The notes under the pieces are model-generated. The model ran no database searches, was not told the DNA's origin, and saw only the letters and a program-made list of their open reading frames with translations. From Ameyamaea chiangmaiensis (GTDB taxonomy: Bacteria > Pseudomonadota > Alphaproteobacteria > Acetobacterales > Acetobacteraceae): 62,199 bases of DNA. Shown piece after piece: positions 8,233 through 16,532 of the stretch. Where the stretch lies: assembly GCF_025995235.1 (NCBI RefSeq), contig NZ_BAPT01000002.1:1-62199 (forward strand), given 5' to 3'. Every line of letters starts with the position of its first letter. Within the stretch, counting starts at the first letter, position 1. The position numbers and the translations under genes were made by a program.

Positions 8233-9804
8233 TCAGGCTCTGTGGGTGTCCATCCCGGCACATGACGGATTGAAGGCAGTGTCATCGTCCGTGCGCCATT
8301 TCGGACGCGGGGCGAGGCGAAAGCTTTCGATCAGACGGTTGACCAGTTTTGCCTCGTTCGCGAGGTTCTGGCATGCGGCGGTCGATTCCTCCACCATGGC
8401 CGCATTCTGCTGCGTGTTCGTGTCGATGGCCTTCACCGTCAGGTCGAGTGATCGCAGCCGCCCCGACTGTTCGCGCGCGGCGGTCGTGATCGCGCTCATG
8501 GAGGCGCTGATGTGGCGCACGTCTTCCACGATGACGTTCAGGGCCTTGCCTGTCTCGGCCACCGATTCGACGCCGCTCCTGACCTGTGCGTCGGACGTGT
8601 GAACCAGCTCCCGGATGCCGCGCGCGGCATCGGTGGAGCGGTGCGCCAGCGTACGTACCTCCTGCGCTACGATCGCGAACCCCCGGCCCGCGTCCCCGGC
8701 ACGGGCGGCCTCGACACCCGCATTGAGGGCAAGCAGATTGGTCTGAAACGCGATCTCGTCGATCATGGCGACGATGGTGCCGATCTGGCCGGACGACTTC
8801 TCGATCTCGCGCATCGCGGCGATCGCCTCGCCAACTACAACTTCCGACTTTTCGACATTGCCGTTGGCCCGGGCGACGGCCTGGCGGATCTCGTCGGCAT
8901 GGTCGGCCGTCGTCTGCACGCCTTCGGTGATGTGGGCAAGCGAGTTTGCGGTTTCCTCCAGAGAGGCGGCCTGTTGCTCGGTCCGGTTGGACAGGTCGGC
9001 GGCGGCGAATGCGATCTCGCCGATCGCGGTTTCGATCGCCGCGGCGTTGTCGCTGACCGTCCTCAGCGCATCGTGCAGAATCGCGACCGAGTTGTTGAAG
9101 TCGTCGCGCAGTGTTTTGTACCCCGGCGGAAGGTCCTCCTGGATCCGGTAATGCAGGTTCTTGTCGGCGAGTTCGGTCAGGGCGCGTGAGATGACATCGC
9201 AGACCGTTGTCTGTTCCCGCGCCTGCTGCTCCAGAAGGCTGCGGCGGTTCCGTTCGGCGGCCTCGATATAGACGGATGTGGCCAGTTCGATATCCAGCAG
9301 TACCGCTTTGACCAGTGCGCAGACCGAATCGGCCAGGTCCGGGCCGGTGGTCGTCGGGCGCGCGAACAGACCGGTCGTCCGGGGCACCCGTGTCTCGATC
9401 AGGTTGCGTACCAGATGGTCGAGAACCAGCGTGTAGCCGCCGACATACCACTGAAGGTCGAGATCGATGCGGGCGTGCACCTCGCCGATGGCGCGTACCT
9501 TGTCGGCGTAGTCCTGATCGAAGTGCGCATCGGCCATGGTCTTCCAGTGCCGGGCCTGCGCCGAACGGGCATGGTCCATCTGGTGGCCGGTTTCAAAAAA
9601 GGCGGCGGCCTCGGGCGTGCGTCGCACCTGCGCGTAAAACCGGTCGAGGCCGGCCGGCACCTGTTCGGACAACCACGGACGCAAGGCGCGGAGATGCTCG
9701 CGCTCGGCCCGGCCCATCTGAATGAACGCCAGACGACGCTCCACGTCAGCGATGCCAAGCGGCTCTCGGGCGGTAGACTGCGTATCGGGCTCTTTTTTCA
9801 GCAT
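8233..9804 (-). CDS. Globin-coupled sensor methyl-accepting chemotaxis protein
   Basis: The 523-residue protein has an N-terminal protoglobin domain (about 20-185), a linker that may be HAMP-like, and a C-terminal MCP signalling domain with the hairpin tip EIAFQTNLLALNAGVEAARAG. His110 in the phrase GEVHARIDLDLQWY fits the proximal heme ligand of HemAT-type sensors. No membrane segment is visible, so it should be a soluble aerotaxis or oxygen receptor talking to CheA/CheW. The ATG at 9804 has an AGGA upstream; an in-frame extension to 9855 lacks family similarity. No other chemotaxis gene is in the window. Two palindromes lie in the upstream gap. Confidence 0.9.
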   Translation of the reverse strand: MLKKEPDTQSTAREPLGIADVERRLAFIQMGRAEREHLRALRPWLSEQVPAGLDRFYAQVRRTPEAAAFFETGHQMDHARSAQARHWKTMADAHFDQDYADKVRAIGEVHARIDLDLQWYVGGYTLVLDHLVRNLIETRVPRTTGLFARPTTTGPDLADSVCALVKAVLLDIELATSVYIEAAERNRRSLLEQQAREQTTVCDVISRALTELADKNLHYRIQEDLPPGYKTLRDDFNNSVAILHDALRTVSDNAAAIETAIGEIAFAAADLSNRTEQQAASLEETANSLAHITEGVQTTADHADEIRQAVARANGNVEKSEVVVGEAIAAMREIEKSSGQIGTIVAMIDEIAFQTNLLALNAGVEAARAGDAGRGFAIVAQEVRTLAHRSTDAARGIRELVHTSDAQVRSGVESVAETGKALNVIVEDVRHISASMSAITTAAREQSGRLRSLDLTVKAIDTNTQQNAAMVEESTAACQNLANEAKLVNRLIESFRLAPRPKWRTDDDTAFNPSCAGMDTHRA

Positions 9805-9870
9805 ATTCGGTCGGATCCTGCAAAACGGGATAACGATCGAAGGCGGCCGCAACACCTCCTGCCGACCGTC

Positions 9871-9883
9871 GGCGGCTCCTGTT
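9871..9883. repeat. Palindrome upstream of the chemoreceptor
   Basis: GCCGAC and GTCGGC form perfect 6-base arms around a single C. It lies about 70 bases upstream of the chemoreceptor start and could be an operator half of a regulatory region. Confidence 0.4.
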
Positions 9884-9891
9884 GTCCCTTG

Positions 9892-9904
9892 CTGGTATTA
9901 CCAG
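9892..9904. repeat. Palindrome CTGGTA-T-TACCAG
   Basis: This is a perfect 13-base dyad about 90 bases upstream of the chemoreceptor start, in a locally AT-richer patch and flanked by CCTTG and CAAGG. Its shape suggests a repressor or activator site; no protein can be assigned. Confidence 0.45.
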
Positions 9905-9972
9905 ACGGTAAACAAGGCCCGGACTTCAGGCATGCAACGTCCGATAGGGCGACCGCGGCCGTTAGGCTCCCG

Positions 9973-10719
9973 TCAGGGCGCGAGGACCACGGTGGCGGAG
10001 GCGACGGCCGAGACGGTCTGGTCCTGCGCCGTGGCCTGCGGGTCGACCTTGGCCATGCGCGCCATCATCATCACCGGGCGCGGCGCGTAGCCATCCTCGG
10101 AGACCGACAGGGTCGCGAAATGCCGCACCTTCAGCCCCATGGCCTGGGCAATATCGTCGGCGCGGTCTCGCAGGCTGGCGATCGCCCTGTGGCTGGCCTC
10201 GCGCTGCAATCGGGTGCGGGTCTCGTCCGCGAGTTGCCAGTCAAAGCCGGTCAGGGCGAGGCCGGAGGTCTGAAGGCGCCCGGCCAGGTCGAACACAGCG
10301 GCAGTATTGGCGGTCGCGGCATTGAGCGTCAGGGTCTGACGGGCCGTCCAGGTCGTGGAGGCCGGATCGCCGGTATGGTCCATCTCGTACTGACCGATCG
10401 TGGTCGTCACGTCGTGAAAGGCGGCGGTTGTCGAGACCGCACCGTGGATCATGGTGTTGACCGCGCGTTGGGCGGCGGCGGCGGCTGGAGCGGTGCGCTC
10501 GGCCGCGAATGTCGCGACCAGCCGGTCCGGTGCCGCCGTCACGCTCCCGCGCGCCTCGATGGACAGGCGCGTGGTCGTGTCCGTCGTGTCCGTCGGCTGC
10601 CCCACGGGCTGGGCCTGGGCGGCGGGTGGCGCGATGACCGCCAGCAATGCGACGAGACTGAACGGAAGGGCAAGACCGTGCCTTCGTGTCGGGCGGCGGC
10701 TGTGGGCGCGATGGGTCAT
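9973..10719 (-). CDS. Periplasmic SIMPL (DUF541) domain protein
   Basis: The 248-residue protein has a signal peptide (LALPFSLVALLAVIAPPAAQA) followed by a SIMPL/DUF541 domain that starts LSIEARGSVTAAPDRL and has the characteristic repeated alpha-beta pattern. It ends in SAVASATVVLAP. SIMPL proteins are periplasmic or surface proteins with poorly known function, some linked to oxidative stress or oligomeric ring formation. The ATG overlaps the stop of the preceding small gene by 4 bases. That gene overlaps the histidine kinase, so this protein is probably the last product of the two-component operon. Confidence 0.85.
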   Translation of the reverse strand: MTHRAHSRRPTRRHGLALPFSLVALLAVIAPPAAQAQPVGQPTDTTDTTTRLSIEARGSVTAAPDRLVATFAAERTAPAAAAAQRAVNTMIHGAVSTTAAFHDVTTTIGQYEMDHTGDPASTTWTARQTLTLNAATANTAAVFDLAGRLQTSGLALTGFDWQLADETRTRLQREASHRAIASLRDRADDIAQAMGLKVRHFATLSVSEDGYAPRPVMMMARMAKVDPQATAQDQTVSAVASATVVLAP

Positions 10720-11138
10720 GGCGTGTCGTGTTCCTCCCGCAGGGCGACGAGCGCGCGGCGCAGGCGCGTGATCCCCAGATGCGTCCGGCCTTGCTGGCAC
10801 AGGCCGATCCCTTCCTCGCGCAGGGCGCGCACATCATTGGGCAGCGGCTGCTCGCTGCTGTCGTCTATGGCTTGCAGCAGCATGGCGCAGAACCGCGGCC
10901 CGTTGCTGGTGACCGTCACCGGCGGAGCGCTTTCGCCTTCCTCCGGGCTGAGCTGCGGGCGCTCCTCGCCGGATGGGGCTGCCGGTGCGCTGGTGTGGCC
11001 GGCGTTTAGGGCATCCGTGCCGCGTGCGTCATCCTGCGGGGCGGCACGCGCCGGAAGGCACGTGCACGCCACCAGCAGGGCGGCGGCGACGCATGGAGGG
11101 TAGAGACGTTTAAGCATCGCCGGCACGTTAACGCCCAT
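10716..11138 (-). CDS. Secreted protein of unknown function in a two-component operon
   Basis: This 140-residue protein has an N-terminal hydrophobic segment (CVAAALLVACTCLPARA) that could be a signal peptide or lipoprotein signal. A low-complexity linker rich in Pro, Ala and Glu follows, then a helical C-terminal half with two cysteines (FCAML and GLCQQG). The ATG at 11138 shares its A with the kinase stop (TGATG); a second in-frame ATG eight codons in is possible. The position between a sensor kinase and a SIMPL protein suggests an envelope-associated accessory role. No family was recognised. Confidence 0.65.
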   Translation of the reverse strand: MGVNVPAMLKRLYPPCVAAALLVACTCLPARAAPQDDARGTDALNAGHTSAPAAPSGEERPQLSPEEGESAPPVTVTSNGPRFCAMLLQAIDDSSEQPLPNDVRALREEGIGLCQQGRTHLGITRLRRALVALREEHDTP

Positions 11139-12634
11139 CACCTGTCTCCGGCGTGAGGTGAAGATGAAGCCTGTGTCATGGCAGCCGTTCCCTGTGGCGC
11201 GCAGGGCAGCAGAAGGCGTGCCTCCAGCCCCGGCTGCGCCTGGCGCAGGTCCAGTTCGCCGCCATGCAGACTGGTGATGGCCTGCACCAGCGACAGGCCA
11301 AGACCCGACCCTGGCGTGTCACGCGCGGTGTTCGCGCGATAGAACCGTTCCGACGCACGCGCGAGTTCATCGGGCTGCATGCCGATCCCGGTATCGCGCA
11401 CGCTGATGACCACCGCCCGCCCGCGCGGGCCGTAGCCGCCACGACCGGGCTGGAGCAGTGCCGTCAGGGTGACCGTGCCGCCGGGCGGAGAGAACTTGAT
11501 CGCGTTGTCCAGAAGATTGGCCACGGCCTGCTGGATCAGGGCCGCGTCCCCGTAGAACGGCAGTGTGTCGGACAGGTGCACCGCCAGCGTCAGCTCGCGC
11601 TCTTCCGCCACAGCTTCGTAGAGTTCGGCGATGTCGCGCAGGCGGGGCGTGAGATCAAACGGCGTGAAGGCCGCGCGTCGGGCGCCGGCCTCGATCTGCG
11701 CGATCCGCAGCAGCGCTTCGAAGACGGCCGTGATGTTGTCCAGATTGCCGACCGCGGTGTCAATCGCGGCGCGCAGCTCGTCGGGATCGCGGGCGTGGAG
11801 GGAGGCATCCTCAAGCAATGTGCGTGCGCGCGCGATCGGGGTGCGCAGGTCGTGGGCAATGGCATTGGATACCTCTCGCACCCCGTCCATCAGGCGGCTG
11901 ATGCGGTCGAGCATATCGTTGATCGTGATGGCGATCTGGTCGAGTTCCTGGCCGCTGCCGGTCACGGCCATGCGGCGGCCGAGGTCTCCCTGCGCGATGG
12001 CGGCGGTGGTGCGGGTGATCGAGTGGATGATGCGGCGGAACAGGCCCCTGACCAGCAACGTCCCGCCGATCGCAAGGATCGTCAGCATCACCCAGGCCCA
12101 CAGCAGTGTGTCGGTCAGCAGACGCCGCAGGATATCGCGCCCGCGTACGTCGCGACCGACCAGAAGCCGGAACCTCTCCGGCAGGTCGAATGCGTGGATG
12201 ACCACGACGCCCCGGCTGCCGGAGCGCGATATCTGCAACTGATACCAGCGATCGGCGCGCGTGATCGTCCGGGGCCATGCCGTCAGGTTGCCGGCGATGA
12301 CACGTCCGGCCGGATCGACCAGCAGATAGATCGCGTCATCGTCGACATTCTGTTCCAGACGCTCCTCGATCGTGCGGGCGAGGGTCGGCAGGCCCCCGGA
12401 AATCCACTGATCCGACAGCGCACCCGCATCGGCCGTCACAGCCTGCTGCACACGGCGTTCCATCATGCCGACCGTGCCCCACCAGACGACGGACAGGAAC
12501 AGCAGCGACGAGACGACGAACACCATGCCGTACACCAGCGCGAAGCGCAGGCTGACCGACCGGCTGCGCCACCAGCGCAGTGGGCTGACGCCGCGTGGTG
12601 CCCGGCGTGGCGCGGGCCGGGCTGGGGCGGTCAT
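11138..12634 (-). CDS. Sensor histidine kinase
   Basis: The 498-residue membrane kinase has TM1 at about 28-52, a periplasmic sensor region of about 110 residues, TM2 at about 170-195 and a HAMP domain. The H-box is SNAIAHDLRTPIARAR, with the phosphorylated His in AHDLRTP. The ATP-binding domain contains NLLDNAIKFSP (N-box), DTGIG (G1) and GSGLGLSLV (G2). Its gene follows the response regulator by 76 bases in the same direction, so they form a pair. The periplasmic part shows no named sensor domain, so the stimulus is unknown. Confidence 0.93.
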   Translation of the reverse strand: MTAPARPAPRRAPRGVSPLRWWRSRSVSLRFALVYGMVFVVSSLLFLSVVWWGTVGMMERRVQQAVTADAGALSDQWISGGLPTLARTIEERLEQNVDDDAIYLLVDPAGRVIAGNLTAWPRTITRADRWYQLQISRSGSRGVVVIHAFDLPERFRLLVGRDVRGRDILRRLLTDTLLWAWVMLTILAIGGTLLVRGLFRRIIHSITRTTAAIAQGDLGRRMAVTGSGQELDQIAITINDMLDRISRLMDGVREVSNAIAHDLRTPIARARTLLEDASLHARDPDELRAAIDTAVGNLDNITAVFEALLRIAQIEAGARRAAFTPFDLTPRLRDIAELYEAVAEERELTLAVHLSDTLPFYGDAALIQQAVANLLDNAIKFSPPGGTVTLTALLQPGRGGYGPRGRAVVISVRDTGIGMQPDELARASERFYRANTARDTPGSGLGLSLVQAITSLHGGELDLRQAQPGLEARLLLPCAPQGTAAMTQASSSPHAGDR

Positions 12635-12710
12635 GTCACCGTTGCCCGGCGCGGGGCGTGTGGTCGAAGGCCCCGGCGGCGGGAGGCCGGCGATGGCGTC
12701 CCGTGGCCCG

Positions 12711-13391
12711 TCATTCCGGGCGCAGCATGTAGCCCGCGTTGCGGATGGTGTGGATCATGGCGACCGGAAACGGCTTGTCCACCTTCTGGCGCAGGCGCGA
12801 GACGTGCACGTCGATCACGTTGGTCTGCGGGTCGAAATGATAGTCCCACACGCCTTCGAGCAGCATCGTCCGCGTCACCACTTGGCTTGCGTGGCGCATC
12901 AGGAATTCAAGCAGGCGGAATTCGCGCGGTTGCAGGTCGATCTTCTGGCCGCCGCGCCGCACCGCCCGCGACAGCAGGTCCATCTCCAGGTCGCCCACGA
13001 CCAGCCGGGTCTGCGGTGCGTTCTCGGCCCGCCCGCGCCGGGCCAGCGCGTCAATACGCGCCAGCAGTTCGCTGAAGGCGAAGGGCTTGGTCAGGTAGTC
13101 ATCGCCACCGGCCTTCAGGCCCTGCACGCGGTCGTCCACATCCGCCAGCGCGGACAGCAACAGGACCGGAGTCGCGTTGTTCTGGCCGCGCATCGTTTCC
13201 AGAATGCGCAGGCCGTCGATCCCGCCGGGCAGCATTCTGTCGAGGATGATGATGTCGAACTTTTCACTGACGGTCAGGAACAGGCCGTCCTTGCCGTTAT
13301 CGGCCTGTTCGACGACATGCCCTTCCTCGCGCAGTCCCTTGACCACGAAGTTGCGTACGGTCGCGTCGTCTTCCACCACCAGGATATGCAT
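12711..13391 (-). CDS. OmpR/PhoB-family response regulator
   Basis: The 226-residue regulator has a receiver domain with acidic pocket EDD at residues 7-9, phospho-acceptor Asp51 (IIILDRMLPG) and the conserved Lys in LTKPFAFSELLAR. A C-terminal winged-helix DNA-binding domain (about 125-226) follows, ending in a typical TIRNAGYMLRPE. It is first in a run with the histidine kinase and two secreted proteins, which are likely targets or accessory parts of the same system. Confidence 0.94.
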   Translation of the reverse strand: MHILVVEDDATVRNFVVKGLREEGHVVEQADNGKDGLFLTVSEKFDIIILDRMLPGGIDGLRILETMRGQNNATPVLLLSALADVDDRVQGLKAGGDDYLTKPFAFSELLARIDALARRGRAENAPQTRLVVGDLEMDLLSRAVRRGGQKIDLQPREFRLLEFLMRHASQVVTRTMLLEGVWDYHFDPQTNVIDVHVSRLRQKVDKPFPVAMIHTIRNAGYMLRPE

Positions 13392-13619
13392 CGTCGGTCC
13401 TCAGGCCTGCTGTCTCCCGCCTCGGGAGAGTCTGCGTGCCGTCAGACTACGGTGACGGGGCCTGTCTGTCACGAGGGGGCGGCGGAAGTGCCCTGCGTGC
13501 GTGCTCGCCGCGGTTGACGCGTCGCTGACGGAAAACGTCGCCGGCGTGCGGTTGGTCCCCTTTGCACCGTGCAGGCAGCCGACTAGACTATATCGGTTTC
13601 AGAACAGGATGATTGTTGT

Positions 13620-14027
13620 ATGCCGCTGCTCCACTTCCACATGTACGAAGGCCGTACCGACGAGCAGGTCAAGACGCTGCTCGATGCCGCCCACGAGGCG
13701 ATGCTCGAAGCTTTCGCCGTTCCCGCGGCCGACCGCTACCAGCTGGTATCGGAGTACAAGCCGTCCCGTATGATCGTCGAGGACACGGGGCTGGATATTC
13801 CGCGCACCAAGGACATGGTGCTGGTTCAGATGTTCAGCCGCCCCCGCGGTGCCGAAAAGAACGCCCTGTTCTACAAGTTGCTGGTCGAGGCGCTGGACAA
13901 GGCGTGCGGTATCAAGGCGACGGACGTGATGATTTCGGTGGTTGAGAACGAGGACGCGCACTGGTCGTTCGGCCATGGGCGCGCGCAGTTCCTCACGGGC
14001 GAACTGGGCGGCCACAAGGCGCCCTGA
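13620..14027 (+). CDS. Tautomerase-superfamily protein, MSAD-like
   Basis: This 135-residue protein starts MPLLHF, so removal of Met would expose the catalytic Pro1 of the tautomerase superfamily. Phrases such as EGRTDEQVKTLLDAAHEA, EDTGLDIPRTKDM, FSRPR and HWSFGHGRAQFLTGEL closely recall malonate semialdehyde decarboxylase. The two arginines in FSRPR correspond to its substrate-binding arginines. The natural substrate cannot be inferred; no malonate or chloroacrylate genes lie nearby. It has its own AGGA site and ends convergently with htrA. Confidence 0.8.
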   Translation: MPLLHFHMYEGRTDEQVKTLLDAAHEAMLEAFAVPAADRYQLVSEYKPSRMIVEDTGLDIPRTKDMVLVQMFSRPRGAEKNALFYKLLVEALDKACGIKATDVMISVVENEDAHWSFGHGRAQFLTGELGGHKAP

Positions 14028-14033
14028 GCACCC

Positions 14034-14072
14034 GCACCGGCCCGATCGCGTCAGTCGTTATCGGGTCGGTGC
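14034..14072. terminator. Hairpin between convergent genes
   Basis: The arms GCACCGGCCCGAT (14034-14046) and ATCGGGTCGGTGC (14060-14072) pair over 13 bases with one mismatch or wobble. The loop contains the htrA stop codon. There is no T-run, so any terminator activity would be bidirectional and non-canonical. Confidence 0.45.
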
Positions 14073-15214
14073 CCCACGATCACGGGCAGGGTGATGGTCT
14101 TGCCGTGCCGGCGGATCACCAGATCCATGGACGTCCCCGGCCTGGCGGCGGCGACCGCCCGTATCAGGCCGCGCGCGCTTTCGACATGCTCGCCGGCGGC
14201 TGACAGGACGACGTCGCCGATCCGCACCCCGGCGACCATGGCCGGTCCCTTGGCGTCGGTCGCGACGACCGTGACCGGATCCGTACCGTCCCCGTCTTCA
14301 AGCGTGACGCCGAGCCAGCCGCGGTCGATATGCCCTGTGCGGCGCAGTTCCTCGACGATCGGGGCAACGAGTTCGGACGGAATCGCGAACCCGATACCGA
14401 CGGAGCCCCCCGTCGGTGACACGATGGCGGTGTTCACTGCCACCACCTCGCCGCGCATGTTGAAGGTCGGGCCGCCGGAGTTGCCCGGATTGATAGGTGC
14501 GTCGAGTTGCAGAAAATCGTCGAACGGACCGGCTCCGATGTCGCGCCCGCGTGCCGAGACGATCCCCGCCGTCACCGAAGAGCCTAGCCCGAATGGATTG
14601 CCGGCGGCCAGGATCCAGTCACCGACCTCCACCTTGCGGCTGTCACCCCAGTGCAGGAAAGGCAGCGGCGTCGGGCTGTCGACCTTGATGACGGCAATGT
14701 CCGTCAGGTCGTCCGTACCCAGCAGGTGGGCGGGCAGTTCCTTACCGGTCGAGAGCGACACGGTCACCTGATCGGCATCGCCGACGACGTGCGTGTTGGT
14801 GACGATGATTCCCGTCGGATCGATGATGAAGCCGGACCCCGCGCCCTGAAGTTCTGGCCCCCGCTGGCGCAGCCTGTCGCGAAAACGCTTGTCCAGCGGT
14901 GTGCCCTTCAGGGAGGGCGGGACACCTGCGCGCGGACGGGGTGTGGCGCCCTGCGTGACGGCGATGTTGACCACAGCCGGCACCACCGCACGGACCAGCG
15001 GCGCGAACGTCAGGGGCCCCGTCTGGATCAGGAGGGGGGCCTGAGCCCGCACCTTGTCCACCGCGAAGGCAAGGACAACGGGCGCTACCAGGCACAGCGT
15101 AAAAATCCGCCGGTGAACGGGGCGACGATGTATCGTCCCGGACCCATTGATCACGGAGGGAAGAGCGCGGGTCACGGCTGCATGACGATGCCGACGGCGG
15201 CCGCGCTGTATCAT
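14051..15214 (-). CDS. HtrA/DegP-family serine protease
   Basis: The 387-residue protein has a basic N-terminus, one membrane anchor or signal segment (IFTLCLVAPVVLAFAV), a trypsin-like protease domain and a single C-terminal PDZ domain. The catalytic triad is visible as His in TNTHVVG, Asp in TDIAVIKV and Ser in NPGNSGGP. It should degrade or refold damaged periplasmic proteins; one PDZ makes it more DegS-like in layout than DegP. The first ATG is at 15214; GTG codons further in would also keep the anchor. It lies downstream of and parallel to the PLOD-like glycosyltransferase gene. Confidence 0.9.
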   Translation of the reverse strand: MIQRGRRRHRHAAVTRALPSVINGSGTIHRRPVHRRIFTLCLVAPVVLAFAVDKVRAQAPLLIQTGPLTFAPLVRAVVPAVVNIAVTQGATPRPRAGVPPSLKGTPLDKRFRDRLRQRGPELQGAGSGFIIDPTGIIVTNTHVVGDADQVTVSLSTGKELPAHLLGTDDLTDIAVIKVDSPTPLPFLHWGDSRKVEVGDWILAAGNPFGLGSSVTAGIVSARGRDIGAGPFDDFLQLDAPINPGNSGGPTFNMRGEVVAVNTAIVSPTGGSVGIGFAIPSELVAPIVEELRRTGHIDRGWLGVTLEDGDGTDPVTVVATDAKGPAMVAGVRIGDVVLSAAGEHVESARGLIRAVAAARPGTSMDLVIRRHGKTITLPVIVGHRPDND

Positions 15215-15289
15215 GCCTGTTCGATCGTTGGGATCATCTCGTCGCCATATGGAGGAGCAAAAAAGCGTCGTCAACGCATACCAGGCGTT

Positions 15290-16474
15290 TCAGGACAGAC
15301 TCAGAAGGCGTGCGGCCAGGGCATCGCCGCTCAGACGCAGGTCAGACAGACGAAGCGGGGCCAGATGAACGGGGCCCGTGGCCTGCTTGCAGAACTGCTC
15401 AAACCCGACCGCGTCGCCGTTCAGATTGACGTATGGTTGCTGATCGTCTGTCAGGAAAACCTGCTCCCATCCCGATACATGACGTGCCGATGTGCTGATC
15501 CAACCGTCCGGATTGAATGTGCAGATCGAGCCGTCGGCAGTCAGCAGCACATTGGCGTTATCGGCTGTCGTGGCCAGAATCACCACGGATTTCTCTGGGA
15601 TCTCATCGACCAGACGGCCGTTGTCGAGCGCCAGCCGTAGACCGGATTCGGTGACAAGGGATCGAAGGCGAATGTGCCACGCGCCGTGTTGCCGCAGTGT
15701 AAGGATCAGATCGATACCGTCTATGATGTCCTTGTTTCCGTTGGCATGGAGGACCGACGGCGTCTGGCCGGTGCAAGGCTCCGACACGCTGAGGCCGTCG
15801 GTCATGAAGGCCGCGCGATCATTGCTCGAGTTGGCGAAGATCGTCGCCATTCGGTCGATGGCCGCAAAGTTTTCGTCGTCGTTCCGTAGATGCATCCAGG
15901 CAGCCTGAAGAGCTGCCTGATCAGAACGCGCTGTCGTGCGCGCGTGTTCTGTGACGCAAAACGAAAGAAGTTTCTCGATCGCGTGCGCATACCCGATATA
16001 GACGCCCGAGTTTATGAAGCGATAGCCGGTCTCCTCTCCATCCGACATCGCGTCCCTGATCGGCGCACGGTCGAGATCAAAGACGGTCGGCATGTTTTCC
16101 AGGAGTGGCCAGAACACCTTTTCGCCGCCGAAGACGACTTTCTTACCGAAGCTCAGGAATTTCGCGGCAATCGTGTCCATGTGGTCGAGGATCGCCACAT
16201 CGTAGGCGTCCGTAAAAAGAATGATGTCGTTCCGTGCCGTCATGCCGGACTGAAGGAAGCGGCTCGCGAGAAGTGCCTTGTCGATAAAGGAGGTCTTTTC
16301 CAAGCCCCGTCCATGCGACAGGTTTATCGTCGTCATGCCGGCACGGCGTGCGCTGCGTTCAAGCCGAAGAAGCGCCGGATGATGAGGAGAACCAGCGGTC
16401 ACATGAAAGAAGCTCACTGGATCGGTTCCTGTCTCGGGGGAATACGTCACGAACTCTGAAGACGATAGCGGCAT
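15290..16474 (-). CDS. PLOD-like glycosyltransferase domain protein
   Basis: The 394-residue protein has an N-terminal region resembling the glycosyltransferase domain of procollagen lysyl hydroxylase/glycosyltransferases. The segment DIILFTDAYDVAIL carries a DxxD-type metal/nucleotide motif, and FINSGVYIGYA follows around residue 155. These proteins transfer glucose or galactose from UDP-sugars. The C-terminal third has no clear domain. The gene has lower GC and less biased codon use than its neighbours, which suggests horizontal acquisition. There is no signal peptide. A target protein or glycan is not evident nearby. Confidence 0.65.
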   Translation of the reverse strand: MPLSSSEFVTYSPETGTDPVSFFHVTAGSPHHPALLRLERSARRAGMTTINLSHGRGLEKTSFIDKALLASRFLQSGMTARNDIILFTDAYDVAILDHMDTIAAKFLSFGKKVVFGGEKVFWPLLENMPTVFDLDRAPIRDAMSDGEETGYRFINSGVYIGYAHAIEKLLSFCVTEHARTTARSDQAALQAAWMHLRNDDENFAAIDRMATIFANSSNDRAAFMTDGLSVSEPCTGQTPSVLHANGNKDIIDGIDLILTLRQHGAWHIRLRSLVTESGLRLALDNGRLVDEIPEKSVVILATTADNANVLLTADGSICTFNPDGWISTSARHVSGWEQVFLTDDQQPYVNLNGDAVGFEQFCKQATGPVHLAPLRLSDLRLSGDALAARLLSLS

Positions 16475-16532
16475 TCACGCTGCACGAACAAGCGCGGACC
16501 GATCGCCGATGAGCGGCGCGCGAACGCGATGA

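Noticed and set aside
9415..11103. Open frame of 562 codons on the plus strand
   Set aside because: It is antisense to the chemoreceptor, SIMPL and small secreted genes. It has no start signal and a composition typical of shadow frames.
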